Assembly: GCF_006539165.1 (NCBI RefSeq)
Contig: NZ_BJMM01000051.1
Location: 1 to 41,227 of the forward strand
Reading direction: 5' to 3'
DNA length: 41,227 bases
Origin: Streptomyces cacaoi
GTDB lineage: Bacteria; Actinomycetota; Actinomycetes; Streptomycetales; Streptomycetaceae
In this document: positions 8,423 through 16,320 of the stretch, in pieces
How positions within the stretch are numbered: position 1 is the stretch's first letter
Layout of the letters: each line of letters begins with the position of its first letter
The notes under the pieces: model-generated
Database searches by the model: none
Told to the model about the DNA's origin: nothing
Seen by the model: the letters and a program-made list of their open reading frames with translations, nothing else
Made by a program: the position numbers and the translations under genes

Positions 8423-9088
8423 TCAGTCGCCGGCCGGGGCGATGCCTATCGGGCAGGAGACGCCGGTGCCGCCGATGCCGCAGTAGCCGGCCGGGTTCTT
8501 GTCCAGGTACTGCTGGTGGTACGGCTCGGCCGGGTGGAAGGGGCGGCCCTCCGCGGGGAGGATCTCCGTGGTGATGGTGCCGTGGCCGCCCGCGGTGAGG
8601 ACCTGCTGGTAGGCCGCGCGCGACGCCTCGGCCGAGGCCGCCTGCGCGGGGGTGTGGGTGTGGATCGCCGAGCGGTACTGGGTGCCGACGTCGTTGCCCT
8701 GGCGGAAGCCCTGGGTGGGGTCGTGCCCCTCCCAGAACCGCTTCAGCAGCGTCTCGTAGGAGACCCGGGCCGGGTCGTAGACGACGCGGACGGCCTCGGT
8801 GTGGCCCGTGCGGCCCGAACACACCTCCTCGTAGGAGGGGTTGGGGGTCGAGCCGCCCTGGTATCCGACGAGCGTCGTCCAGACGCCCTCGGTCTGCCAG
8901 AAGACGCGCTCGGCGCCCCAGAAGCAGCCCATGCCGAAGTCGGCGATCTCCAGGCCCTCCGGGTACGGGCCCTGTAGCGGGGTGCCGAGCACGGTGTGGC
9001 GCTCGGGCACGGAGTACGCGGGCTCGGCGCGGCCCGGCAGGGCCTCGTCGGGCGTGGGGAGACGGTTGTCGAACCTGCCGAACAGCAT
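8423..9088 (-). CDS. msrA: Peptide-methionine (S)-S-oxide reductase
   Basis: This cytoplasmic repair enzyme of 221 residues reduces the S epimer of methionine sulfoxide in proteins. The signature GCFWG carries the catalytic Cys55 within FGMGCFWGAERVFW. The conserved GYQGGSTPNPSYEEVCSGRTGH, QYRSAI and the C-terminal Cys residues (GYCGIGG, SCPIG) follow the family pattern, in which C-terminal cysteines recycle the enzyme. AGGAG lies seven bases before the ATG. It is the last gene of a likely operon with the membrane protein and mca upstream, which groups two oxidative or electrophile stress functions. Confidence 0.95.
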   Translation of the reverse strand: MLFGRFDNRLPTPDEALPGRAEPAYSVPERHTVLGTPLQGPYPEGLEIADFGMGCFWGAERVFWQTEGVWTTLVGYQGGSTPNPSYEEVCSGRTGHTEAVRVVYDPARVSYETLLKRFWEGHDPTQGFRQGNDVGTQYRSAIHTHTPAQAASAEASRAAYQQVLTAGGHGTITTEILPAEGRPFHPAEPYHQQYLDKNPAGYCGIGGTGVSCPIGIAPAGD

Positions 9089-9120
9089 GGGCTCTCCTGT
9101 TCGCGACGGGGACGGCGGGC

Positions 9121-9477
9121 TCAGCCCGCCGTCTCGGGCGGGGGCGAGGCGCTCCCCGCCGGCTGCTTCTTCCCCGGGGAGGGTGTCCCCGAGGCGGACG
9201 CCGCTACGGCACCCGCGGTGGCCGGGGCGGCCTCCTGGACGTCAGCGCTCGCGCCGCCGCCGGAATTCCCGCCCCCGCTGTTGCCTGCGCCCTCCTCGAA
9301 GTCGACGCGGTGCATGTGCTTGTTCATCGACTTCATCAGCATCCATACCGCGAGGCCGATCACCGCGAAGACGATGAAGCCGAGGACGCCGGGAGTGACC
9401 TTGTTCTCATCCAGGTCCTTCTCCGCGAGGGGCAGGAGATGGACCGCCGCCGAGTGTGCCGTCTGCGTCGCGCTCAT
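9121..9477 (-). CDS. Small single-pass membrane protein between mca and msrA
   Basis: This protein has 118 residues. One transmembrane helix (about residues 29-47, GVLGFIVFAVIGLAVWMLM) is followed by a basic segment (KSMNKHMHRVDF) and a long Gly/Ala/Pro/Ser-rich tail. Its start lies three bases after the mca stop, with no independent ribosome binding site, so translation is probably coupled to mca. I infer an association with mycothiol detoxification only from this linkage; no catalytic domain is visible. Confidence 0.8.
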   Translation of the reverse strand: MSATQTAHSAAVHLLPLAEKDLDENKVTPGVLGFIVFAVIGLAVWMLMKSMNKHMHRVDFEEGAGNSGGGNSGGGASADVQEAAPATAGAVAASASGTPSPGKKQPAGSASPPPETAG

Positions 9478-9480
9478 GCA

Positions 9481-10359
9481 TCAATTGTCGCGGACGCCCG
9501 CGAAGAGGTCGTCCTCGGGGAGGGATGTACCCACGAGAGACTTGGCGAGCTCGTACTCCTCCGTCGGCCACGTCTCGCGCTGGATCTCCAGCGGGACGCG
9601 GAACCAGCCGCCGTCGGGGTCGATCTGGGTGGCGTGCGCGATCAGCGCCTTGTCCCGGATCTCGAAGTAGTCGCCGCAGGGCACGTAGGTGGTGATCTCG
9701 CGCTCCTTCAGACGGGACTTCTCCCAGCGCTCCAGCCACTCGCCGTACGGCGACTCCAGACCGCGCTCCAGCATGGCGTTGTGCATGGCGTGGGTGCGCT
9801 GCGGGTTGAAGCCCTGGTTGTAGTAGACCTTCAGCGGCTGCCAGGCCGGGCCGAACTCGGCCTCGGGGTACTTCTCGGTGTCGGCCGCGCCCTCGAAGGC
9901 CACCATGGTGATCTTGTGGGTCATGATGTGGTCCGGGTGCGGGTAGCCGCCGTTCTCGTCGTAGGTGGTGATCACCTGCGGGCGGAACTCGCGGATCAGG
10001 CGCACCAGCGCGCCCGCCGCCTCGTCCACGTCCTGGAGCGCGAAGCAGCCCTCCGGGAGCGGGGGCAGCGGGTCGCCCTCGGGCAGCCCCGAGTCGACGA
10101 AGCCCAGCCACGCCTGGCGGACGCCGAGGATCTGGCGGGCCTCGTCCATCTCCTTCTTGCGGACTTCGTGGATGTGCTCCTCGACGTAGGGGTCGCCCTG
10201 GAGCTTGGGATTGAGGATGGAACCGCGCTCACCCCCGGTGCACGTCGCGACCAGCACCTCCACCCCCTCGTCGACGTACTTCGCCATGGTCGCCGCGCCC
10301 TTGCTGGACTCGTCGTCCGGGTGCGCGTGCACGGCCATCAGTCGCAGCTGCTCAGTCAA
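9481..10359 (-). CDS. mca: Mycothiol S-conjugate amidase
   Basis: This 292-residue zinc amidase cleaves mycothiol S-conjugates to a mercapturic acid and GlcN-inositol, the central detoxification step in actinobacteria. The LmbE/PIG-L fold is shown by AHPDDE (His13, Asp16) and HPDH (His144), the zinc ligands by analogy with MshB (His13, Asp16, His147). The YDENGGYPHPDH segment and overall length fit Mca. The start is a TTG at 10359, with GAGGA about eight bases upstream; an internal ATG at residue 8 would cut into the conserved strand. It is first in the operon with the membrane protein and msrA, and divergent from the DUF4307-type gene. The presence of mca implies a mycothiol-producing actinomycete. 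Confidence 0.94.
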   Translation of the reverse strand: MTEQLRLMAVHAHPDDESSKGAATMAKYVDEGVEVLVATCTGGERGSILNPKLQGDPYVEEHIHEVRKKEMDEARQILGVRQAWLGFVDSGLPEGDPLPPLPEGCFALQDVDEAAGALVRLIREFRPQVITTYDENGGYPHPDHIMTHKITMVAFEGAADTEKYPEAEFGPAWQPLKVYYNQGFNPQRTHAMHNAMLERGLESPYGEWLERWEKSRLKEREITTYVPCGDYFEIRDKALIAHATQIDPDGGWFRVPLEIQRETWPTEEYELAKSLVGTSLPEDDLFAGVRDN

Positions 10360-10516
10360 GACTCAATCCTCGTAAGGTCGATGCCGGGCCCGCGGCCTTC
10401 ACCGCCGCCGGCTTCCAGCCCGCCCTCAGCGGTATCGCGGGCGGCTTCTATAGTGACCGAATCGGGCCCGCGTTGTATTCCCGGTGCCCCCCGCACGTTC
10501 CGGAGAGGATCGGACC

Positions 10517-10945
10517 ATGGTTGAGACGCGCCAGCAGGTCCCCGAGGGACGGTACGGACGGACCCGGGCCCAGGGCGTGGGCAGCGGCCGGGACGGGGCG
10601 CGCACCGACCGCCGGCTGAAGATCACCGGCGGTGTGCTGGGCGTCCTGCTGCTGGCGCTGGTCGGCTGGATCGGTGTCTCCTACATCACCGGGCAGGACG
10701 TCAGCGGCGAGCTGATCAAGTTCAAGGTGGCCTCCGACACCGAGGTGCAGGTGCATCTGGAGGTGCGGAAGGACGCCGGGACGGCAGGGGTGTGCACCCT
10801 GCGTACCCGCGCCGAGGACGGCGCCGAGGTGGGCCGCAAGGACGCGCGGATCGCGGCGGACCCCTCCCGCGTCGACACGGTGATCCCGGTGCGCACGACG
10901 TCCCGCGCCACGAGCGCCGAGCTGGTCGGCTGCCGGGCCGGCTGA
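10517..10945 (+). CDS. DUF4307-type membrane protein
   Basis: The protein has 142 residues. The N-terminal part is Arg/Gly-rich and cytoplasmic, then comes one transmembrane helix (about residues 36-57, ITGGVLGVLLLALVGWIGVSYI). The extracytoplasmic beta-rich domain follows, with Cys residues in VCTLRTRAEDG and LVGCRAG. This matches the actinobacterial DUF4307 family, which is usually found divergent from mca, as here. GGAGAGGA precedes the ATG by about seven bases. The function is unknown. Confidence 0.82.
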   Translation: MVETRQQVPEGRYGRTRAQGVGSGRDGARTDRRLKITGGVLGVLLLALVGWIGVSYITGQDVSGELIKFKVASDTEVQVHLEVRKDAGTAGVCTLRTRAEDGAEVGRKDARIAADPSRVDTVIPVRTTSRATSAELVGCRAG

Positions 10946-11162
10946 CCACGGGCACCCCCCGGCCGCGGGGCGGGCCGAGGTTCCGTGCGCGAATCCCCGC
11001 GCACCGATCCCCGTGCGCGCAGCCCTGTGCGCGAATCTCCGTGCACGAAACGGCGCGGGGTGGGCAGGGGAGGCAGGAGTGCCGTCTCCGTCCAGGAGTG
11101 GCAGGAGCGACAGAACCAGCTCAGAACCAGCACAGAACCAGCAGGGAGCAGTGCGCCCGCCC

Positions 11163-11783
11163 ATGTACCGTCACGAAGCCACCCGAGCCATCACCGCCCA
11201 GCGCGCCTTCGGCATCGTCCGCGCCCCCACGCCCGCCGAGGCGGCCACCGCCGCGGGCGCCGTCCTGGACGCGGGGCTGGACGCCGTCGAGGTGGCCCTC
11301 ACCACCCGGGGCGCCACGAGAGCCATCGAGGAGCTGACCACGGCCCGGCCGGGCGCGCTGGTCGGCGCCGGCACCGTCCTGGACGCGACGGCGGCCCGGG
11401 CGGCGATCGAGCACGGGGCCCGCTTCCTGGTCTCGCCGAGCCTCCACCGCGAGGTGATCCGTACGGGGCACCGCTACGGCGTGCCGGTCTTCCCGGGGGT
11501 GAGCACCCCGAGCGAGATGGTCCGCGCGCTGGAGGAGGGCGCGGACGCGCTGAAGCTCTTTCCCGCCTCGGCGGTCGGCCCGTCGTGGGTGCGCGATGTG
11601 CGCGCTGCGCTGCCGCAGGCGCCGCTGGTGCCGACCGGCGGTGTGACCGTGGAGAACGCGCCGGAGTGGATCGCGGCGGGCGCCGTGGCCTGCGGGATGG
11701 GCTCGGCGCTGACCTCGGGCGGCGCGGGGGCCGCCGGTGCGCGCGTGGCCGCCCTGCTGGACGCCCTGGCGCGGGCGAGGTGA
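11163..11783 (+). CDS. eda: KDPG/KHG aldolase
   Basis: This 206-residue class I aldolase would split 2-keto-3-deoxy-6-phosphogluconate (or 4-hydroxy-2-oxoglutarate) to pyruvate and an aldehyde. Family motifs are in order: VEVALTT with catalytic Glu43, GAGTV, PGVSTPSE, and DALKLFPAS with the Schiff-base Lys131, close to the E. coli residues (Glu45, Lys133), then PTGGV. The frame is open to 11013. I take the ATG at 11163 because homologues begin near here; a GTG at 11151 is an alternative. It stands alone without Entner-Doudoroff dehydratase genes in this window. Confidence 0.88.
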   Translation: MYRHEATRAITAQRAFGIVRAPTPAEAATAAGAVLDAGLDAVEVALTTRGATRAIEELTTARPGALVGAGTVLDATAARAAIEHGARFLVSPSLHREVIRTGHRYGVPVFPGVSTPSEMVRALEEGADALKLFPASAVGPSWVRDVRAALPQAPLVPTGGVTVENAPEWIAAGAVACGMGSALTSGGAGAAGARVAALLDALARAR

Positions 11784-11850
11784 AACGGCGGGGCGCCGGG
11801 TCGAAGGCGCGGGCCCGCGGGTGCGGGGGCGCTGTTGCGTCGCCTGACGT

Positions 11851-11866
11851 TCGAGCTTGTGTTCGA
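11851..11866 (+). promoter_or_regulatory. LexA (SOS) box candidate
   Basis: TCGAGCTTGTGTTCGA matches the actinobacterial LexA operator TCGAAC-N4-GTTCGA at 11 of 12 defined positions. It sits in the spacer of a possible promoter: CTGACG, 17 bases, TAGCCT. A repressor bound here would block that promoter. The next plus-strand gene is greA, about 420 bases downstream. Confidence 0.5.
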
Positions 11867-12162
11867 TAGCCTGGGGGTGACGGGGCGGACGGGCAAGGCT
11901 GCGGCCGGACCCGGTGAGCGATCCGGATCCCGCCCGACAGCACCGCTGTGACCTGGGCAGAGGCTTCAACCTTCTTCCCTTTTCCGCCGAAATTGTTAAG
12001 CTCGTGGTTTCGCCCACCACTGGAGGCGCAGGCTTCCTGGTAGGGCGTTTGCTGCATGGGCCGACGGCTGCCACGACGCGGGCCGGAGGCCGGCCGACGG
12101 CCGGCCGGTGATCGGCAGCCCGCGGGGCTGACCGGCTCACCGGCCGGCGTCCGGCTGTCGTG

Positions 12163-12238
12163 GTGCGGCGTGTGCGGTATCCGCCGTCCACGCCGCACCT
12201 GCTGCATGTGCAGGCGTCCCGCAGTACGCCGCACACGC
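12163..12238 (+). promoter_or_regulatory. Mutually exclusive stems in the greA leader
   Basis: Stem A pairs 12163-12172 with 12189-12198 (10 bp, perfect). Stem B pairs 12168-12177 with 12229-12238 (10 bp, perfect). They share 12168-12172 and cannot form together. Stem B ends about 36 bases before the greA ribosome binding site. This is an attenuator-like layout if the region is transcribed. Confidence 0.4.
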
Positions 12239-12286
12239 GGCGCCAGCAGCGACATCAACGTTTCCCAGTACCGACGAGGAGCACCT

Positions 12287-12784
12287 GTGACCCAGACCAG
12301 CGACAACGTCACCTGGCTGACCCAGGAGGCGTACAACCAGCTCAGGGCCGAGCTGGAGTACCTGTCGGGTCCTGCACGTACCGAGATCGCCAAGAAGATC
12401 GAGGCGGCTCGCGAAGAGGGCGACCTCCGCGAGAACGGCGGGTACCACGCGGCCAAGGAGGAGCAGGGCAAGCAGGAGCTGAGGATCCGGCAGCTTCAGC
12501 AGCTCCTGGAGAACGCGAAGGTCGGCGAGGCTCCTGCGGACGACGGCGTGGTGGAGCCCGGCATGGTGGTCACGATCGCCTTCGACGGGGACGAGGACGA
12601 CACCATCACCTTCCTGCTGGCCTCGCGTGAGTACGCGAGCGCGGACATCGAGACGTACTCCCCGCAGTCGCCGCTCGGTACGGGCGTCAACGGCAAGAAG
12701 GTCGGCGACCTGGCCGAGTACGAGCTGCCGAACGGGAAGACCGCGTCGGTCAAGGTGCTGGCCGCCAAGCCGTACTCGGCCTGA
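12287..12784 (+). CDS. greA: Transcription elongation factor GreA
   Basis: This 165-residue protein enters the secondary channel of RNA polymerase and stimulates cleavage of backtracked transcripts. The N-terminal coiled coil (about residues 10-78) has the tip motif GDLRENGGYHAAKEEQ with acidic Asp46 and Glu49. The C-terminal FKBP-like domain ends in SPLGTGVNGKKVGDLAEYELPNGKTASVKVL. The start is a GTG at 12287, with GAGGAG five bases upstream; upstream in-frame codons lie outside the family. A very strong terminator follows. Confidence 0.96.
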   Translation: MTQTSDNVTWLTQEAYNQLRAELEYLSGPARTEIAKKIEAAREEGDLRENGGYHAAKEEQGKQELRIRQLQQLLENAKVGEAPADDGVVEPGMVVTIAFDGDEDDTITFLLASREYASADIETYSPQSPLGTGVNGKKVGDLAEYELPNGKTASVKVLAAKPYSA

Positions 12785-12821
12785 CCGGCTGACTTACCGG
12801 TGCCCCCGGGTACCGAGACCT

Positions 12822-12857
12822 CGCGACGACCGGCGCCGCACGGCGCCGGTCGTCGCG
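12822..12857. terminator. Bidirectional terminator between greA and the ABC exporter
   Basis: CGCGACGACCGGCGCCG (12822-12838) and its exact reverse complement (12841-12857) form a perfect 17-bp inverted repeat, with only two bases between the arms. It begins 37 bases after greA and ends 23 bases before the convergent permease gene. Confidence 0.88.
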
Positions 12858-12880
12858 TGCGTCGGGCCCCTGCGGGGCGT

Positions 12881-13744
12881 TCAGACCGTCGCCGAGCGGT
12901 ACTTGCGCACCGAGAGGACGCGGAAGACGGCGATGATCACCAGCGACCAGATCACCGAGGCCAGCACCGGGTGCTGCATCGGCCACGCGTCCGGCAGCCG
13001 GTAGTGCGGCGGGAAGTTGCCGAACAGGTCGCGGCAGGCGACGACGGTCGCGCTGAAGGGGTTCCACTCGGCGATGTGCCGCAGGAACGCCGGCATGTTC
13101 TCCGAGGGCACGAAGGCGACGGAGATGAACGTCAGCGGGAACAGCCAGATCAGCCCGCCGGAGGTGGCCGCCTCCGGGGTGCGTACCGACAGCCCGATGA
13201 GCGCGCCGATCCAGGTGAAGGCGTAGCCGAGCAGGAGCAGCAGGCCGAAGCCGGCCAGGGCGCGCCAGATCCCGTCGTGCGCCCGCCAGCCGACGATCAG
13301 GGCGACGGCGGCCAGCACGATCAGCGTCAGCGCCGTCTGCACGAGGTCGGCGATCGTCCGTCCGGTGAGCACGGCGCCGCGGGCCATCGGCAGGGAGCGG
13401 AAGCGGTCGACGAGGCCCTTGTGCATGTCCTCGGCGATGCCGGCGCTGGCGCCCGCCGTGGCGAAGGTGACCGTCTGGGCGAAGATGCCCGCCATCAGGA
13501 ACTCGCGGTACTGCTGGGCGCTCGTGCCGGCTCCGGGGATGCGGATCGAGCCGCCGAAGACGTAGCTGAAGAGCACCACGAACATGATCGGCTGGACCAG
13601 CCCGAAGATCAGCACCTCGGGGATCCGCACCATTCTGATCAGGTTGCGCTGGGCGATCGTCAGCGAGTCGGTGACCGACTGGGCGAGGCCGCCGCGCCCC
13701 TGGGGGGCGGATGTGGCCTCGGCGGTCCGTGGGATGGCGCTCAT
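12881..13744 (-). CDS. DrrB-like ABC exporter permease
   Basis: This 287-residue ABC-2 type permease has about six transmembrane segments. It contains the ABC-2 pattern of an N-terminal amphipathic stretch (QRNLIRMVRIPEVLIFGLVQPIMFVVLFSYVFGGS), a central FRSLPMARGAVLTGRTIADLVQ segment and the C-terminal WNPFSATVVACRDLFG motif typical of daunorubicin-resistance permeases. Its ATG overlaps the stop of the ATPase gene by four bases (ATGA), so the two are translationally coupled. It would form a homodimeric channel with the adjacent ATPase and export a hydrophobic compound; the substrate is unknown. Confidence 0.9.
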   Translation of the reverse strand: MSAIPRTAEATSAPQGRGGLAQSVTDSLTIAQRNLIRMVRIPEVLIFGLVQPIMFVVLFSYVFGGSIRIPGAGTSAQQYREFLMAGIFAQTVTFATAGASAGIAEDMHKGLVDRFRSLPMARGAVLTGRTIADLVQTALTLIVLAAVALIVGWRAHDGIWRALAGFGLLLLLGYAFTWIGALIGLSVRTPEAATSGGLIWLFPLTFISVAFVPSENMPAFLRHIAEWNPFSATVVACRDLFGNFPPHYRLPDAWPMQHPVLASVIWSLVIIAVFRVLSVRKYRSATV

Positions 13745-14787
13745 CTGTCGTCCTCCTCGGTCCCGGTGCCGCCCGCGCCGGTCGCCGCGTCGTGCGCCGC
13801 CCCGCCCGCCGTCCCGGCTGCCGGCTCGTCCCCCGGCTCGGTCGCGTGGCCGGTCAGGGAGATGAAGACGTCGTCCAGCGTGGGCCGGCGCAGGCCGATG
13901 TCGTCGATCTCGATGCCCTCGGCGTCCAGCTCGCGGATGACCTCGGCCAGCAGCTTGGCCCCGCCGGTGACCGGGACGGTCAGCTTGCGGGTGTGCTGTT
14001 CGACGGTGCAGCCCTCCCCGCCGCCGGTGTGTCCGTGCCGGTCGAGGACGGCGCGCGCCACGGGGATGTGCGCCGGATCGTGGACGACGACCTCGATGCG
14101 TTCGCCGCCGGTGCGCGCCTTGAGCTGGTCGGAGGTGCCGCGTGCGATGACCCTGCCGTGGTCGACGACGGCGATGTCGTGCGCCAGCCGGTCGGCCTCC
14201 TCCAGGTACTGCGTGGTCAGCAGCAGCGTCGTCCCGCCCGCGACCAGGTCCTCGATGACCTCCCACAGGCTCTGCCGGTTGCGCGGGTCGAGGCCGGTGG
14301 TCGGCTCGTCCATGAACATCACCGGCGGGCGGACGACGAGCGCGGCGGCGAGGTCGAGGCGGCGGCGCATCCCGCCGGAGTACGTCTTCGCCGTGCGGTC
14401 GCCGGCGTGCGCCAGGTCGAAGCGCTCCAGCAGTTCGTCCGCCCGCCGCTTCGCCTCCCTCGCGGGCATCTGGTAGAGCCGCCCCACCATCCGGAGGTTC
14501 TCGCGGCCGGTCAGATACTCGTCGACGGCGGCGAACTGGCCGGACAGCCCGATCGACCGGCGTACCGCCGTGGGGTTCTCGCACACGTCGATCCCGGCGA
14601 CCACGGCCGTGCCGGCGTCCGGCTCCAGCAGCGTGGTCAGCACCCGGACCGCGGTCGTCTTGCCCGCTCCGTTCGGTCCGAGCAGGCCGAGGACGGTGCC
14701 TTCGGGGACGTCGAGGTCGACGCCGTCCAGGGCCCGCACCTCGCCGAAGGTCTTCACCAGCCCCTCGGCGTGAATAGCACCTGGCAT
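13741..14787 (-). CDS. DrrA-like ABC exporter ATP-binding protein
   Basis: This 348-residue ATPase carries Walker A (GPNGAGKTT, residues 37-45), the signature YSGGM (136-140), Walker B (VMFMDE, 156-161) and a D-loop GLDPRN. The GLDPRNRQSLWEVIEDLVAGGTTLLLTTQYLEEADRLA segment and the C-terminal domain of about 110 residues with LRRPTLDDVFISLTG are typical of the DrrA daunorubicin-resistance group. The tail is Gly/Ala-rich. The ATG at 14787 has GGGAG six bases upstream. The operator-like repeats at 14916-14956 lie upstream. No regulator gene is adjacent on the same side. Confidence 0.93.
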   Translation of the reverse strand: MPGAIHAEGLVKTFGEVRALDGVDLDVPEGTVLGLLGPNGAGKTTAVRVLTTLLEPDAGTAVVAGIDVCENPTAVRRSIGLSGQFAAVDEYLTGRENLRMVGRLYQMPAREAKRRADELLERFDLAHAGDRTAKTYSGGMRRRLDLAAALVVRPPVMFMDEPTTGLDPRNRQSLWEVIEDLVAGGTTLLLTTQYLEEADRLAHDIAVVDHGRVIARGTSDQLKARTGGERIEVVVHDPAHIPVARAVLDRHGHTGGGEGCTVEQHTRKLTVPVTGGAKLLAEVIRELDAEGIEIDDIGLRRPTLDDVFISLTGHATEPGDEPAAGTAGGAAHDAATGAGGTGTEEDDR

Positions 14788-14915
14788 AGGGGACTCCCGG
14801 GGTCTGGAGTGCGCGGCGCGCACATCACCGGAGCTGAAGAAAAATGCTAGTTGCACCGGAAAGATCCGGCATGTACGGAGCGCGCAGGGCCGCGCCCGGG
14901 CAGCAGTATCGAGCA

Positions 14916-14956
14916 ACGCGATGTATCGCGTCAATGTGTTACGCGATAGTGCGCGT
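14916..14956. promoter_or_regulatory. Three-half-site operator upstream of the Drr-type exporter
   Basis: ACGCGAT-GT-ATCGCGT (14916-14931) is a perfect palindrome with 7-bp arms. ACGCGAT-AG-TGCGCGT (14941-14956) is an imperfect second copy centred 25 bp away. The inner halves also form TATCGCGT-N9-ACGCGATA (14924-14948). Such spacing suits cooperative binding of a dimeric repressor, for example of TetR type, controlling the exporter operon. Confidence 0.6.
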
Positions 14957-15004
14957 TGTCCGGTTGCCCGTTGCCCGTTGCCCGTTGCCCGTTGCCCGTT
15001 GTCC
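14955..15004. repeat. 7-bp tandem repeat (GTTGCCC)
   Basis: Five perfect GTTGCCC copies run from 14963 to 14997. A GTTGTCC variant flanks them on each side (14955-14961 and 14998-15004). The run lies between the exporter operator and the 3' end of the threonine dehydratase gene. Confidence 0.92.
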
Positions 15005-15036
15005 GTCGCTCGCGGTGCGCCGCCGGCCGTGTCGCC

Positions 15037-16320
15037 TCAGCTCATCACCCGGTACCCGGCGTCCCGCAGGCCCGAGGCCACCTCCACGCAGTGCTCCGGC
15101 CCCTTCGTCTCCATGTGCAGCTCCACCTCGACCTCGTCCAGGCCCAGCCGGGGGTCGGTGCGCACATGGCTCACGTCCAGGACGTTGGCGTCCAGGCCGG
15201 ACAGCGCCGCCATCAGCTCCGCCAGCGCACCCGGCCGGTCCCGCAGCCGCAGCCGCAGCGACAGATAGCGGCCCGCCGCCGCCATGCCGTGCCGCAGCGT
15301 GCGCTGGAGCACCAGCGGATCCACGTTGCCGCCGGAGAGCACCGCGACCACCGGGCCCTCGAAGGACTCCGGCGCCGAGCCGAGCGCCGCCACCGGCGCC
15401 GCACCGGCCGGTTCCACCACCATCTTGGCCCGCTCCAGACACAGCAACAGGGCGCTGGAGAGGGCGTCTTCGGAGACCGTGCGCACCTCGTCGACGAGCG
15501 TGCGCGCGATGCCGAACGGGATGTCGCCGGGGCGGCCCACCTTGATGCCGTCCGCCATCGTCGCCAACGACTCCAGCGCCACCGGCGCACCCGCCGCCAG
15601 GGACGGAGGATAGGCCGCCGCGCCCTCCGCCTGCACCCCCACCACCCGCACATCCGGGCGCAGCGCCTTCACGGCCACCGCGATCCCCGCGATCAGGCCG
15701 CCGCCGCCCACGCCCACCACGATCGTGCGCACCGAGGGGCACTGCTCCAGCAGCTCCAGACCGATCGTGCCCTGCCCGGCGACGATGTCCCGGTGGTCGA
15801 ACGGGTGGATGAGGACGGCGCCCGTCCGCCGGGCGAACTCCTCGGCGGCCCGCAGCGACTCGTCCACCACCTGCCCGTGCAGCCGCACCCGCGCCCCGTA
15901 CTCGCGGGTCGCCGCGACCTTCGGCAGCGGGGCGCCGACCGGCATGAAGACCGTCGACTCCACCCCCAGCAGCGACGCCGCCAGCGCCACCCCCTGCGCG
16001 TGGTTGCCCGCGCTGGCCGCCACCACACCGCGCCGCCGCTCCTCGGGGGAGAGCCCCGCGATACGGACGTAGGCGCCGCGCAGTTTGAAGGAGCCGGTGC
16101 GCTGGAGGTTCTCGCACTTGAGCTGGACCGGGGCGCCCACCAGCGAGGACAGGTGACGGCTGCCCTCCACCGCCGTCGTACGGGCGACGCCCTCCAGCGT
16201 CTTGCGTGCCAGCCGTACGTCCTCCAGGCAGACGGGCGGTGCGGCGTCCGGATGCGGGGCGGAGGCGGCGGAAGGAGCGGAACCGGCGGCGTTCCGGGGG
16301 CCGGTGGAGCTGTGGACCAT
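15037..16320 (-). CDS. ilvA: Threonine ammonia-lyase (threonine dehydratase)
   Basis: This 427-residue PLP enzyme converts L-threonine to 2-oxobutanoate and ammonia, the entry step to isoleucine. The fold-type II core shows GSFKLRGA with the PLP lysine Lys79, SAGNHAQGVA for phosphate binding, and GVGGGGLIAG. The last 80 residues form an ACT domain (RLRLRDRPGALAELMAALSG...DVSHVRTD), which suggests allosteric control. The N-terminal 30 residues are Ala/Pro-rich and variable. The start at 16320 has only a weak ribosome binding site. The gene is divergent from the MarR regulator gene. The single ACT domain resembles the catabolic/short form, so either a biosynthetic or a catabolic role is possible. 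Confidence 0.92.
   Translation of the reverse strand: MVHSSTGPRNAAGSAPSAASAPHPDAAPPVCLEDVRLARKTLEGVARTTAVEGSRHLSSLVGAPVQLKCENLQRTGSFKLRGAYVRIAGLSPEERRRGVVAASAGNHAQGVALAASLLGVESTVFMPVGAPLPKVAATREYGARVRLHGQVVDESLRAAEEFARRTGAVLIHPFDHRDIVAGQGTIGLELLEQCPSVRTIVVGVGGGGLIAGIAVAVKALRPDVRVVGVQAEGAAAYPPSLAAGAPVALESLATMADGIKVGRPGDIPFGIARTLVDEVRTVSEDALSSALLLCLERAKMVVEPAGAAPVAALGSAPESFEGPVVAVLSGGNVDPLVLQRTLRHGMAAAGRYLSLRLRLRDRPGALAELMAALSGLDANVLDVSHVRTDPRLGLDEVEVELHMETKGPEHCVEVASGLRDAGYRVMS

Larger units (their letters stand above)
11784..12286 (+). other. Long region upstream of greA
   Basis: These 503 bases separate the aldolase gene and greA. They contain a LexA-like box within a promoter-like element (11845-11872), an AT-rich patch (about 11965-12005) that may be another promoter, GC-rich inverted repeats (about 12080-12110) and the overlapping stems described separately (12163-12238). 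Small open frames such as 11914-12111 show no family features and no convincing ribosome binding site. Confidence 0.5.

Noticed and set aside
11914..12111. 65-residue frame upstream of greA
   Set aside because: No ribosome binding site or recognisable family, and it crosses the AT-rich promoter-like patch. Left as non-coding.
14955..15004. Tandem repeat as a CRISPR-like array
   Set aside because: The unit is 7 bp with no spacers and no cas genes nearby.
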